Shown here piece by piece: positions 31,901-43,603 of a stretch of 64,000 bases of DNA. Source of the DNA: Anthopleura xanthogrammica (taxonomy: Eukaryota > Cnidaria > Anthozoa > Actiniaria > Actiniidae); the NCBI GenBank assembly GCA_964019055.1, contig OZ025206.1, forward strand, positions 14,729,291 through 14,793,290, in the 5' to 3' direction. Within the stretch, counting starts at the first letter, position 1. Each line of letters starts with the position of its first letter. The notes beneath the pieces are model-generated. The model did not search any database and was not told the DNA's origin. It was given only the letters and a program-made list of their open reading frames with translations. Position numbers and translations under genes: made by a program.

Positions 31901-34900
31901 ATGCGTGTTGACATTGTTGTGGCTTATCAAGGTATGTATATTCTGGGTTTTGTTGTAAACAATCTTTCCTATCAAATCGAACATACTGTTTAGTAGCTGT
32001 AATTCAGGAGCTCTCAGAAAACTGCATTCAAAGTGATTATTACAAAAATGTTAAACATTTTTGTTAACCGTAACGGAAAAAATTTCAACGTTGGCCGCAA
32101 AAAAAGCCAACATTTTAAGCGTTACCGTAAAAGCTACCATGCACCCCATTGAGACTCTCTTTGTAAGGTCTTGATTTAAAATGTATGATATTATATTTTT
32201 TTCAGCATGCTTGTTTTTCGTTTTTGATCTTTTTGTAAAAAAAGATTTGTATGATGGCTATATTACAGAAGCTGCTGATTTCTAAAGAAAACATATCGTA
32301 GCAAGCCTTATGTAGTATAAGGAGGGACAGAAGTTGACCAATAGGCAGTTGGTAACATATAGCCACGTGCTAACATATCAGTACTTCATTATTTTTAATT
32401 TTTAGTCATAAAAAGATCAGTCACATAACGCTGAAAGTGGGTTTTGTCATATAAGTTACGTAATGCACGTTCTTAGGAAAAATAGATATATTATACATTT
32501 TCCTGCGCCCCAGTTACAGTCATTGTTAACTACAAAAGTCCTAATTTCAATCGGCTTCTACTCTCTCTCTCTCTCTCTCTCCAGAGGCACCAGTTGTTAC
32601 AGCAATCCCTCATCAAAGGTCAATCCAAATAAGCTGGGTAATCAAACAATGTAATCAAACAGGCCCCATAACTGGGTTTGTCATAAGAAAAGGAAGCAAA
32701 GATCTTCATGTAAGCAGCAGCGAAAGACAGTATACTTTAACGGGTCTGAAGCCATACACAGACTATGACGTAACGGTGTTAGCAATAACACAACGAGGAA
32801 ATGAAGTGTGGAGCGACACAAAAACGATTAAAACCAGTATTGCAGGTAATATTTATAATCATCCAATGAGCGCATGCAATTGTATCAAGACAAAACGATA
32901 AATCCTAAAATTCAGTCTACATTCTAGTGGGGGAAAATAAATAGTGAATTTAGTCTACTGAATAAGAATTAAAATGTTGAAATATTTCAAATTTTAATTT
33001 AAAAATATGAATGCGGGAGTGGGACTCAGGTTTAATGTTAAGATAGTTATAAGTATACACTGTACAGTGATTCCCTGCCCTTAGAAGTATTAATAACAGT
33101 TTTAATATTTCACTTTTCAACTTCTAAACAAGAACCTGGGGCAATTCCACAAATAGAAGTTCTTCAAGCACAATCATCACAGTCAATACTTATTCAATGG
33201 AAGGTAGGTATACCGGCATGATGCTTCATTAAGATCTATGAAGACATCCACAGACCTGTGTGAAAGTTCTGCTTCGTAACTACATTTTATACTGTGTTTT
33301 AATCAATTATCTAATATAGGACGAATAAACGTCACCATGCAAATACCAAAATATTGCACGGTTTTTCCCCGTCTCTGGGCCCGTAATGGAACTAATTTAC
33401 AGGATTCATTTATTCTCTTTCAGTTAATAAATTTCACGAGAGCCTACTTAATTATTTTTTAAACATTTGATTTAAAAGTTATTAGAAGTTATTTCACTGC
33501 TACTGCTACTGTTGCTGCTGCTAGTACTATTGCTGATGCTACTGGTACTGGTGCTGGTGCTGGTGCTGGTACTGGTGCTGGTGCTGGTACTGGTACTGGT
33601 ACTGCTGCTGCTTCTGATCTGGTGCTGCTACTGCTGCTGCTACTGCTGCTGGTACTGCTAGTACCGCTGTTACTGCTTCTACTACTATTACTATTACCAC
33701 TACGTTTCAACGCAACTTCAATTTAACTATTTATCCCTTTCAAAATAACAAAGCTACAACAGCCTGAATTGCTTCACGGTCCACTCAAGGGATACAGGAT
33801 AACCTACACACCACAGGGAGGAAAGACCAAGACTATTGACTTGAGAGATGTTACAACATATACTCTGACGTCACTATTCAAGTATACAAATTACAGAATC
33901 ACTATAGCAGTCAGTAATATAAAGTACATTGGTCCAACGAGTAAAGAGCAAAGAGTGAAAACAATGGAGGATGGTAACATGTTATTGATATTTAACTGAA
34001 TCTACATTATATCACTGCAGATACGATAGTAAAGACTTTAAAACATTATTTAGACATTCTATTTTTTTTAAGCTCCTTCTGCTCCTGTGAATGTCACTGG
34101 CACTTTGATGCCCCCTCATGACTCAGGTGGATTACGTGTTGTTATCACGTGGGATAGACCACGTGAACCGAATGGCATCATCAGGAAGTACACCATTGTA
34201 TACTACTACAACATGGATACATCCAACAACAAAACAGTCACCATCAGTGGGTCAGCTGATCTCACCTACAGTATCAATGTTACGAGGAACGGAATGCTGT
34301 CATTCAAAATAAGTGCCACTACGAACAAGGAAGGACCTTATACAGCTTCTATAGACATTGCTTATGGTAAGATACCACACAGTGACGGGGTTCCAAAATA
34401 GCCGCCACTGTATTGGTTGTAAGGGTGTCCAACAGTTTAATCGTGGAAGTTTAATCCATTGGGTTATCTGCATGCTCTCTGGCAGGGTAGCTTGAAATTC
34501 TCGATGAAACAAAATCTGGCAAACACTCGATTGTGTTTGCATCTGCGAAACGTGCGAGAGATCGCAGATTTTTACAAGCTATCAAGAATTATTGCTATTC
34601 GGAGTTCATTTGGTAGAGTAAGGAATATCATGTGAACGATCGATCACTCTATGAAATATGTTTGGGAAAACATAAGCTGATCCGTGACTGGTTTGAGTGG
34701 GTGGTAAACACTTAAACGATAGCGTCATTGCAGGCGATTCCTACCTCTCCTTCTTTCCTCCTCCCCTTTCCGCCTACCCTTCCCCTTAAGTAATATGTCA
34801 AAGTTAAAATATTTGTAATAATATTTAATTGCATTAGTACTAATAAATACTTCTTAATTATGCCTTTTAGGTTGTGTAGAGCAGTCTCTTGTGGGAAGAA

Positions 34901-35486
34901 ACAATCTAAATATACCTGACAGCAGTTACACAGCCTCATCATATTTTGATCCTCGCTACAAACCTCATAACGCCAAGCTGTATGGTAAATATGGATGGGC
35001 AGCAAGAGATAATAAGAATCCTGATGATTACCTGCAGATTGACCTCGGTACTCTACGTGTTATTACTGCTGTAGCAACACAAGGAAATGGCTACTATGAT
35101 GAATGGGTGACAAAATACAAGATGTATTTAGCAACAAATAAAAAGAATCAATCGTATTATACAGATGAATTTGGAAATGTAAAGGTAATTTCAAATATCA
35201 TTGATAGCACTATACAAGCTTAATATATATGTGTATATATGCTTGTATATACTTATATAAATTAAATAAGAACCAGGGACCGCGGAGCACCCTAAAAAGT
35301 GGGGAGGGGCTATATAAGAGACTAGTATGGGAAAAAGTGGGGGGGGGGGGGGGGGCTGAGATTGGAAAATGTAAGAGACTAGTATCCGGGGCCTGAGAAC
35401 ACATATGAGGGTCTACGGTCATACACAGTCATGTATATGATATTGGGCAGTGTGCGACGTAATAGCTGCCGTTCGTTCGGAATGAC

Positions 35487-35536
<50 letters not shown>

Positions 35537-37795
35537 TTGAAAAAAATCAGAATAGAAAAGAAAATAGCAAAAAAGCGAATATAAACCATCTACATTTATC
35601 CAGTACAAGAAAGTAAGACAAAACTTGACTTAATCTCTTTTGAATCTTTGTAACAAATCGCCTTTTTGAAAAAAATTATTTGATTTGCTTTTTAGCTCTT
35701 CAAAGGAAATACCGACTCCAACAGTGTAGTACGTCATGATCTAATGAATCCTCAACTGGCCAGGTACATTACATTTGTACCAGTGGAATATCATGCATGC
35801 AAGACAATGAGAGTCAACGTTTACGTTACTAAACAAGGTTGGTGAAAAAGAGGTTGTTTTCCTTTTCTCATATGCCTAGACTACTAGACTACTATTTAGT
35901 TTTAACTATAAAATTAAATTAAAATAGTCTCAATAATATATGATATACTACATTTTCTTATTCATGAAATAATTAAGCCCTCGATTTTTCCCGCTAGAAC
36001 CACCTCGTTTGACAGCTATTCCTAACAAACGTTCAATCAAGCTAACATGGACCTACGAAAAATGCAGTCCTACGGACTATATCACTGGGTATCTTTTGAA
36101 AGTTGGAAACAGGACCCATAGAATTATTGGCGATGACCAGAGTTATAATGTGACCAAGTTAAAGCCATACACTGAATACGATGTCTCAATAAAAGCCACC
36201 AAGCAAGTAGGATATGGAGTACGGAGCAACGTCACAACAATCAGAACCGGTATTGCAGGTGCGAAACGTATTACCTTACTTTAGTTCCATGGCAGTCAAA
36301 GAAGCCATTGAAGTGTGTGTTACGTTCCAAACATAAATGTCGCATATTCAATTTGTACTCTTTTTAGCGTTTTCATAACGCGGGGTTATTTTCGATCTGA
36401 AAAGAACCCCGTGTAGTTGATTGACATTTGATAACAGCGAAATGGCTCCCAATCAAACAATCAAAATGCATATTTGTGGTAGCTGTATGAATCGAGAGGC
36501 ATACAGCATGGCAACCAATTCATGGAAAACCACTCCTATTTTCATACATTTACTGAATAGAACATTAGCTTTATAAGTTTTTTAATTGATGCTTTGTTTA
36601 GAGCCTGAATCGATCCCTTCTCTAAATGCTACAGAAACGTCATCTGAGACAATTTTGCTAAAATGGAAGGTAAATATTTATAACGTTTTTGCATGTATAT
36701 AATGCGGTTCTAAACATCTAATCCCACCTTCTTTTCTAATATTACTTTCTCCAAGTTTGGTTCGTCTTCTCTCTAATCCATGTTGCTTCAGCTTTGAATA
36801 CTCTTAAAACAGAGCACTGATGGATAGAGGAGGTAAAGGGCGCACCGTCGGCTTCCTGACATAGCATACGTAGTTCCTTCTTTATCTAGTTTGAGAACTG
36901 ATCTTGAAAAGAAATATTTTTGGTCAACAAAATACACTAGTCTAGTTCACTTTTTCGATTTGTATTGAGTTTCTTGTCCTCCATGCTTTTTCTATCTAAA
37001 TGTCAGTTTTACATTTGGAGTTCTAATGAAATGATTATAATGATTATAGCTTCAAAAGTCGGAGCTGATTCACGGTCCACTCATGGGATACAGGATAACC
37101 TACACACCACAAGGAGGAAAGACCATGACTATTGACGTGGGTGATGTTACAACATATACTCTGAAGCCACTACTCAAGTATACAAATTACAGCATCACTA
37201 TAACAGTCAGAAATACAAAGTACATTGGTCCATCAAGTAAAGAACAGAGAGTGAGAACAATGGAGGATGGTGAGATGAATTGAAATTATATATTCTTTTT
37301 TCGTGCATTCATTCCTTCTTTCTTTTTTTCCTTTTCTTTTTTTTTTTTCACAATTAGTTTGTTACCCGACTTACTCTGTTCGCTATGAAGTATCTTGTTC
37401 TATTAATCTCTACGTATTTTTTAATTCAAGAAGCCCCCTCTGCTCCAGTAAACCTCAATGCCACTTTAATACATTTACAAGATTCAGTCACACTACGTGT
37501 CGTAATCACATGGGATAGACCACGTGATCCGAATGGCATCATCAAGAAGTTCACCATCGTATACTACTACAACAAGGATGAATCTAAGAAAACCATTGTC
37601 ACTATCAACGGGGCAAATGATCTCAAATACACCATTGATACGACAAGGAAGGGCATGCTGTCATACAATGTTAGTGCGACTACAATCGAAGAAGGAAGTT
37701 ATGCAGCTGGAGAAATCCTGCTCCTACATCGGCGTAAGATATTCTTTGTGTGTATAGAGTTTTTTCTGCTTTCCCAAGCAGCTCAATTTGTATAA
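28858..37795 (+). CDS. Gene 2: secreted-type paralogue, ectodomain only
   Basis: Exons 28858-28933, 29760-30076, 31787-31931, 32585-32845, 33133-33203, 33754-33973, 34073-34366, 34871-35184, 35696-35837, 35998-36258, 36602-36669, 37050-37269, 37431-37733. The frame is open throughout (2692 nt). Order: signal peptide, then two [F5/8C-FN3x3] cassettes matching gene 1 exon for exon. No TM or PTP exon follows 37733. If the last donor (CGGC|GTAAGA) is not used, reading continues 62 nt to TAA at 37795, giving about 917 aa without a membrane anchor. Splicing to the terminal exon at 39983 would leave frame and stop early. A soluble decoy receptor or a gene on the way to loss are both possible; the clean open frame over 13 exons favours recent or continuing function. 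Confidence 0.75.
28934..29759. other. Intron 1 of gene 2
   Basis: No gene or clear repeat seen. Confidence 0.5.
29760..31931 (+). CDS. Gene 2 F5/8C domain A, two exons
   Basis: Exons 29760-30076 and 31787-31931. CVKQSLVGRNKLNIPNSSYT, GWAPRYN, YLQIDLVTPRVITAVATQG (the usual G after DL is V here), then IFDGNVDSNGVQHHDL, ARYIRFVPL, KTMRVDIVVAYQG. The first exon is not obvious from ATG-started frames because it has no early Met. Confidence 0.85.
30077..31786. other. Intron of gene 2
   Basis: 1.7 kb, without the GAGAT expansion of gene 1. Contains the foldback element at 30396-30570; otherwise AT-rich and unremarkable. Confidence 0.55.
30396..30570. mobile_element. Foldback element, ATAGACCTCTTT ends, copy 1
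   Basis: Begins ATAGACCTCTTTGCTTTCG and ends CGAAGGTAAAGAGGTCTAT, imperfect inverted ends. An internal pair (TTGCCCAGTTCAGAC and GGTCTGAAATGGGCAC) also folds. A second copy with the same order lies at 52881-53047. Confidence 0.7.
31932..32584. other. Intron of gene 2
   Basis: Contains a CGTTGGC/GCCAACA foldback near 32080-32130; the end (from about 32400) is shared with gene 1, including the (CT)n tract at the acceptor. Confidence 0.5.
32585..32845 (+). CDS. Gene 2 FN3 domain 1
   Basis: 261-nt phase 1-1 exon; SIQISW, KQCNQTGPITGFVI, LKPYTDYDVTVLAITQRGN. Paralogue of 9332-9592. Confidence 0.87.
33133..33973 (+). CDS. Gene 2 FN3 domain 2, two exons
   Basis: Exons 33133-33203 and 33754-33973; same lengths (71 and 220 nt) and AAG acceptors as gene 1. 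LKGYRITYTPQGG, LFKYTNYRITIAVSN, MEDG. Confidence 0.85.
33497..33680. repeat. Impure ACTGCT/GCTGGT microsatellite
   Basis: Intronic trinucleotide/hexanucleotide tract at the site homologous to the pure (ACTGGT)n of gene 1. Minus-strand Ser-rich and Pro/Ala-rich frames are repeat products. Confidence 0.85.
34073..34366 (+). CDS. Gene 2 FN3 domain 3
   Basis: 294-nt exon, APSAPVNVTGTLMPPHDSGG, VVITWDRPREPNGIIRKYTI, DIAYG. Joins in phase 1 to the next F5/8C exon at 34871. Confidence 0.87.
34367..34870. other. Intron between cassettes of gene 2
   Basis: Close match to 11074-11574 of gene 1; no gene. Confidence 0.6.
34871..35837 (+). CDS. Gene 2 F5/8C domain B, two exons
   Basis: Exons 34871-35184 and 35696-35837. 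CVEQSLVGRNNLNIPDSSYT, YLQIDLGTLRVITAVATQG, then LFKGNTDSNSVVRHDL, ARYITFVPVEY, KTMRVNVYVTKQG. Confidence 0.87.
35275..35400. repeat. G-rich insertion in gene 2 intron
   Basis: About 125 bp (GAGACTAGTAT twice, poly-G at 35340-35355) absent from the matching intron sequence of gene 1 near 11975. Confidence 0.45.
35485..35533. repeat. (TAA)n tract, empty site of the gene 1 LINE
   Basis: Pure TAA repeat followed by ACTTGAAAAAAATCAG, homologous to the sequence just after the LINE in gene 1 (15131). Confidence 0.85.
35998..36258 (+). CDS. Gene 2 FN3 domain 4
   Basis: 261-nt exon, IKLTWTYEKCSPTDYITGYL, LKPYTEYDVSIKATKQVGYG. Paralogue of 17023-17283. Confidence 0.87.
36259..36601. other. Intron of gene 2, uninterrupted version
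   Basis: 343 bp; carries the undisturbed ACCTTACTTTAG site where gene 1 has its 2.2-kb insertion. Confidence 0.7.
36602..37269 (+). CDS. Gene 2 FN3 domain 5, two exons
   Basis: Exons 36602-36669 and 37050-37269. The first ends in an ordinary GTAAAT donor, unlike gene 1. MGYRITYTPQGG, LLKYTNYSITITVRN, MEDG. Confidence 0.85.
37431..37795 (+). CDS. Gene 2 FN3 domain 6 and read-through end
   Basis: Acceptor TTCAAGAAG is a NAGNAG pair (start 37431 or 37434, both in frame). APSAPVNLNATLIHLQDSVT, VVITWDRPRDPNGIIKKFTI. The exon would end at 37733 before GTAAGA; reading on gives a short hydrophobic tail (IFFVCIEFFLLSQAAQFV) and TAA at 37795. The tail is too broken by charge to call a TM helix with confidence. 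Confidence 0.7.
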
Positions 37796-38847
37796 CAACA
37801 CAATGAATTTTAATTTCGAGAATGATTACTGTACATTAGAAACATGTTACTTGTGGTTTTTGGTCGCGATTATTCACGATCATATACGTATACGATTTAT
37901 TTTCTTTCCCCCCCTGGGTTTGCAAAGTAGAGTAGATATATATTCTATTTTGTAAACTAGATATAAAAATTCGTAAGAGGCTAAGCATGAAAGAAAAATA
38001 GCCCGAACGTGAGGCATGAAATTAAATTGAATCACGATCGGGGAGCCTTATAGTCATCCCAGGAATAATATAATAATATATACTTTGAAATGGATTACAA
38101 GTATATACTATGAAATATTCCTGGGCATTGCTGAGCATACAAACGTTTTTTTAAAGTAGCTTGGACGTCTGGATAGGAAAAAAGGGAGCTAAAATAAGTC
38201 AGGAACATCAAAGCGACCAACATCCATTTTTGTAATGGTGGAAGTCCTTTGGTTAGAGACTTTAAAAGAAAACTGCAAACGAAGAAAGTCTTCCGTTTTA
38301 GAGTTATATTATTAAGGTAAGTGTCTTCCTGAATCACTCGGCAACAGACCGTGCATGGTTCTCGAGGTTATGTACCCATTCTAACTTATCTATCTTACAT
38401 TTACCCATCTTTTGCGATAGTTTCGAAGCCGTGTCATGTGTCTTCAATTTGGATGAGTGCGCTACCCTGAGGCAAAGGTTTCTAGCCATAATTAAGGGGC
38501 CGGTTTCCAATCGACTGTGAAACACACAGCCCAAGAGAACGCAGCTAGAGAGGTGTAATATGCTGGGAATCAAGCTCAGTTTGAAACAATTCTAATTTTA
38601 AGAATGTTGTGAGTTCCAAACGAAATTAGCCGATTTTTCACCTAGAAGTTTTTCTCTTGTGGTGTTCATGTTGCTAAATATAAAAACATGTCAAAATTAA
38701 TTCTCATTCTAATTTAAGCGATTCAATTCCCCGGCTCCTGTGATCTAAATCCCAATCCCTACTTTCTCGTTTAAAAATACACAGCTATTAGTATCTAAAC
38801 TATAAATTTTTTTTTCTTCTTCTTCTTTAGTTTATTTTTCTTCACAG
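37796..38847. other. Region where the TM and PTP exons should lie: none found
   Basis: In gene 1 the TM exon follows FN3 domain 6 by 104 bp. Here no TM, KNRY, WPD or HCSAG-type coding is seen in any frame. Confidence 0.65.
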
Positions 38848-38936
38848 ACCCTAGTACGTATTCTACTACGACCTGATTTTCCAAAAGCATCTGGACTCCT
38901 TCGGTGATTATGCGAATTTTGTAACGCCAATTAACA
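38848..38936 (+). pseudogene. Decayed copy of the terminal PTP exon
   Basis: After CTTCACAG, the sequence follows the gene 1 last exon (ATCTGGACTCCTTCGGTGAT, TATGCGAATTTTG) but with indels and TGA in frame. The upstream 150 bp also resemble the last intron of gene 1. Confidence 0.7.
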
Positions 38937-39163
38937 ACTTATTTTGTATACCTCTCTTGAATATCTGCAGTGAAGTTATTTTATTATTTGTTGAACGATT
39001 CAAGAGTGCGACATCAAGAATATTCAAGATAACAATGCCTTCTAATTATATGACTGTTATACCATTTTACTATTTATAACAAATACATCAGTGAATTTTT
39101 TGTTACTAGCCAATTTGATAAAGGAAAGCAAATTGGGAGCAATTACGGAATATCACTGTTGTA

Positions 39164-39820
39164 TTAAGGTGGCTTCCTATAGTATATTTCAGACCATACC
39201 TTTCATTTTCATTTGGCTTATTCATAGTCTTAACTTATACCTATATACTTGATTTTTGGACCAGTTATAGAGCTAAGATGAAATTTTAAAATGATGTTAA
39301 TTTTAGCTTGATTGACGTTACCTTGGTAACGATAAACAAATATTGTTGAAATTGGTTTTTATCGAATAACTCTAAAACTCGATGAGACCTAGACAAGCGG
39401 CAAACGACATCATCAACTTCAAGCTATTGCAAAACGATTGCAACTATTTTAAAGAAAATCAATCTGTTAGATTTCAAATAATTCGCCGAAATATTCTAAA
39501 GCCGTGATTTTCGCACATTGAAAGTTACGGTGGCCCGAGAGATACTCAGAAAAACCGAATTACTCCAAAACAAACCCTTCCTAATACACTAAAAGTTAAT
39601 TCTCTTTCAAACCAGAGATTTTTTTTTACCTGGCTAACATGTTCGAATTGCTGCTCGATATGGTAGGAGTGTATTTATCAAAATATTCGAATTCACGCAA
39701 GGAGGGAAAAAAATCTCTGGTTTGAAAGAGAATTAACTTTTAGTATTTAGCCAGTAGGTAGTGTATTAGGAAGGGTTTGTTTTGGATAATTTAAATAGTA
39801 ATTCGGTTTTTCTAAGTTCG
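39164..39820. repeat. Foldback insertion with TTAAGGTGGC start
   Basis: TTAAGGTGGC at 39164. Within 39549-39818 long arms pair (AGTTAATTCTCTTTCAAACC against GGTTTGAAAGAGAATTAACT, plus AACAAACCCTTCCTAATACA against TGTATTAGGAAGGGTTTGTT). It ends where similarity to the gene 1 last intron resumes (TTCGATTTCAACATTAGCG). Outer limits are uncertain. Confidence 0.55.
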
Positions 39821-39982
39821 ATTTCAACATTAGCGATTATATCAATCCCTGATTCCAGTTATTCCTAAATCCCATTCCCTGTACACAAATTCCCGCTAAC
39901 AATATCTAAATTATGATTAAAGGGTTTTCTTTTCTTTTCTTTTTTTCTATATTTCATTTTTTTTATTTTTTTTTATTTACAG

Positions 39983-40066
39983 ACACAGTATGTCTTCTGC
40001 TACAACATTATCCAAAAATATCTGGACTCCTTCAGTAATTATGCCAATTTTGGTGACGTCAACTAA
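39983..40066 (+). pseudogene. Isolated intact terminal PTP exon
   Basis: 84 nt after TTTACAG, differing from 27209-27292 by a few bases and open to TAA (TQYVFCYNIIQKYLDSFSNY...). It has no upstream catalytic exons to join, and gene 2 FN3 domain 6 would enter it out of frame. It may still serve as 3' UTR or exon of a transcript. Confidence 0.7.
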
Positions 40067-41679
40067 TCCTACAATACATTACAATACTCGTGCAGCTATA
40101 CATAGCTCCAACCAATCTCACTTGAGCATTTTCGGTATTAATTAATATAATTTTTTGAATCATCCCAGTGTCAAATCAATAATATTCAAGAATAAGAATG
40201 CGTTCTAAGTATTTGACTGTTATATATACTCCATAATTACCACCCATAACTTACAAGAATTCATTTGACCTGTGTAAATAGATAAGTATAAGCATAATAC
40301 ATAGAAGAGTTATTGTACTTGGACTCTGAAAAAAGGGTACTAATTCCAATCACAATTCTACGACTTTGTTTCACGGGCAAAATTTATGAAATCATTCTAA
40401 TAGTTAGACTTAATGTCAATTTATAAATAATTATGAATAAAAATATTTTTAAAAAATCGGTGTAGAAGAACTCTGAATACTGTGCAGCTATCAATGTAAC
40501 CAGTCTTCAGCCTATACTGAGTCAAATCAAAAGCTAATCTTTCATATTAAAAGGAAATCTTTATGAGACAACTGATCTTATATGTACTATTTAAGACAAC
40601 AAAAAAGTGTTGTACGTCATTCATTGGTGATCCGGGCTCTTAGGGTGCCTATATGTGACTTCCCTTGGCATTGGCAGTTTAGTTGTTACGCGCATGAGTT
40701 TGGGGGGGGGGGGGGGGGGGAGGAGGAGGAGAGTTAGAGTTACCGCCAGACTGCGGCAGAAACAATCTCGTCAGAAAAATTGAACTTGCACTCATGAAGT
40801 AACGCAATCGTTGTCTGAAGCCAACAAAAAAAAACCCATTGTTAGGTTGTTAGTCACACATGCATTGGTCATAATTTCATAGCATGTCAGCCTGGTCAAT
40901 ACGCGAGCATGCGTGAATGTGTCTGAACAGATGTTGTATTTTTGGGATGAAACGTTCACTTTTATTCAGAAACGGTTGCCAAACGACACAGCTTTCCATT
41001 CAGTCTGCATTCATTATGTATACTAGAGGGAAACAAGTGATATTCTTCGATACTATCTAACAACTGCGGTCCCCAAACGCCACACCCACCCTCCCCCCAC
41101 CCCCCACCCCCATCCCCCCATTCCTTGTAAAAAATAAAAAAAAGAGATTTCACCCGTCGAAGATTCCCTCCTACGATTCTACATTTTAGTCCCGGGATGC
41201 ACGATCAACTTTAAATTCTGAACTATGGCTTTTAGTTTCTCTCTTTTCAGCCATTCTTCACCCTTCAAAACCACAAATAAGGTTTCAGTTCCTTTTCGAA
41301 ACTAGAATTTTGAAACCTAAAGAAAAGTTGATTCTAGAAAGGGAGCCTGCTATTATAGTTAACTCAAAATTATACATACAAAATAAACTTCAACTCATTT
41401 CAGAACTACTTATTTCTATGTAACTGAAAAGGGCACAATTTTCATATCTATACTATTATGATTACAGAACCTGGTTTGTTTTGTTATAGCCGTTAGTTTA
41501 ATATGCATATATATGAAATGTTCATTGTGACCTTCTGATTCGAATATTGTCAACATATAGTGAAGGCCAATAAATATTCTACTGCTGTTTCCCTTATATT
41601 CGCTTATGCTCTTGTTACTGGTCAAATATCGAATCCGTGCAGAGAAATGGTCAGTTTGTGATAACAGGTACTGTCGATA
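40067..41679 (+). other. Spacer, duplicate of 27293-28857
   Basis: Same order of blocks as the gene 1-gene 2 spacer; AATAAA near 40436; poly-G at about 40701-40720; C-rich stretch near 41090. No gene. Confidence 0.6.
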
Positions 41680-41758
41680 ATGGACAAGATAATATTTCTA
41701 ACTCTAATATGGTGTCCTTTTGGCTTCATCAAAGCGATTCCAAACAAAGAAAATACAG
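41680..41758 (+). pseudogene. Gene 3: orphan signal-peptide exon
   Basis: ATG then MDKIIFLTLIWCPFGFIKAI, 26 codons plus 1 nt (phase 1) before GTAATT. Upstream sequence matches that of gene 2. No F5/8C or FN3 exon follows before the next gene, so it is a stranded first exon unless spliced to gene 4. Confidence 0.65.
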
Positions 41759-43398
41759 GTAATTGCATTTTGATATTACGATGTAGTTTTTAATACTAGT
41801 TGTTAATACACATTCTACCAGTCAGCGCAAAAACTTCTAAGGACTAGATTGGCGCGAAACTTGATGTATGTATTCCTCTATGCCTTTACACTGGCTCAAT
41901 GAAATATGAAAAAAATTCATATTGGATTTTTGGATTTATAAGCATTTTTTCTCAAAAAGCCATTTTTTTTAAATCGTCAATATCTCGAAACATTTTACTC
42001 TTTTCGGAGAAAAACAATTACTGGTACATAGTTCAAGGCTTGAAGACTCATGACTAAAAATTTCTCAGAAATCAAACAAGGCTTTGATGCAAAAAGACGC
42101 GATTGAAATTCATTCCCGTCAAATAAATCAATAGGGCGGGCCACCTTAACTGGACTATTCAAATATTATAATTTGATTATCGTAATTTCCGATTTACTTT
42201 ATTTTCATATTTATATTTTCCAAGTGGTTGGCCTACGGTGAAAATTCAAACGATATTTTTTTAGTTTTTGGTTTTTTTCTTCTCATTCTCATGTACCATT
42301 TTTCTGTAATTTTCAGAATCTTATCATCTAATAGATACCTGCAGACAGTGTGTACATTTGGATGGCAAATGGGCAGGAAAAAAAGTTATAACCCTGCTCT
42401 AAAATTCAACTCACAATTTGACACATACAAATCATTGATTGTTCTGTAAAAAAATATCTATTGAATTGATTGCCTTTATTTTTTGACATTTGGAAGTATT
42501 TCATACGAAGCTTGCAAAAAAAAAAAAAAAAAAAAAAAAAACAGCACAAAATCTTGAAAATTCGTTGAATAAAGCTAAATCAACTACAGATCGTCAAGGA
42601 CTTAAAACTGAATATAAATATTTCGCCAAAAATCACCTTTTCACCGATTTCTTTAAAACGGTTCCAAGCTTTTAATTCAAATTTCCTCTCTATATAAAGC
42701 TGTTAAGTTGTGACGCATTTCCAGGTAAAACTTTTCACAAAAATTTACGAAAAAAAGCGAAAAACGTACTCGATGATTTAACCTCCACCTGAAACAATTA
42801 GAACTTTGGACAACAGCAAATCCTTTCATAAAGCGGGAATAGTAAGAAAAATCTTTATAAAACTGCTTTTTGTTTTGGACCCGGAATTCGTTTTTCCATA
42901 CGATTGACGTCACACTTAAAATCTCTATAGACCAGACAGGGGCGTACTTGAGAAATCCACAAATTTTTTCAGATTTGCTTAACTATGGAAAGCAAAAACT
43001 TTACTTTTGGGGTGGGAGTGTTTGAGGCCATGGGGACCCGTATGTACTTGCCAAAATGTCCCTGCTATGTTGGGGAGAGAGCGTTGCGTGACGACCCTAA
43101 AAACGGCTGCGGGGGAGACTAGGGTCACTCAAATAGCCCGGTGAATTTATAATAAGTTATTCAATTCAATTCATCAACCTCGAGCTCACTTTTTCCTACC
43201 AAATATCATACTAAATTAAGTTAATAAAGTACAAAAACACGACAACTCTGCGTAATCTTAATTATACTAAAATGAACTCAAATTCAACCGAATGCAATAA
43301 AGGGTAGTACCAGGTAGTACTTATCATGCAACAACTGTGATAACACACCAACCTGTGCTCCATTTTGTTTCACTGTAATGTTTCTCCTGTTTCCTCCT
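41759..43398. other. No gene recognised; poly-A tract and repeat-like sequence
   Basis: CCACCTTAA at 42141 mirrors the TTAAGGTGG at 39164. A run of about 26 A lies at 42516-42541. The 42940-43140 stretch (GACGACCCTAAAAACGGCTG) looks like repeat sequence but its family is not known to me. Confidence 0.4.
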
Positions 43399-43542
43399 TC
43401 ATAAGAATTCATTGGTATCTATGGTAGCACAAGCAGGTAACTCCAAATCGGTCAACAAATCGTCAGTATCGAAGCTCGGTGAAGAAACGTTGCTGAACGT
43501 ATTTTCGGAGTCAGTAAACAGATCATCATCGCTGCTCGCCAT
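43399..43542 (-). CDS. Small acidic ORF, 47 aa, unknown
   Basis: ATG at 43542 (minus strand), MASSDDDLFTDSENTFSNVS then an Asp/Leu-rich tract, stop TGA. Strongly acidic with Ser, like N-termini of some transposases or activation domains. It sits between repeats; could be a first exon or transposon remnant. No homologue recognised. Confidence 0.25.
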   Translation of the reverse strand: MASSDDDLFTDSENTFSNVSSPSFDTDDLLTDLELPACATIDTNEFL

Positions 43543-43603
43543 CGTTTGTCCATACGATTGACGAGCAGTGTTAAGTGTTAAGTTGAAACTATCCCATTGG
43601 ACC

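Noticed and set aside
39164..42149. One 3-kb TTAA-flanked transposon
   Set aside because: The interval contains the terminal exon, a spacer duplicated elsewhere and the gene 3 first exon, so the two ends more likely belong to separate elements.
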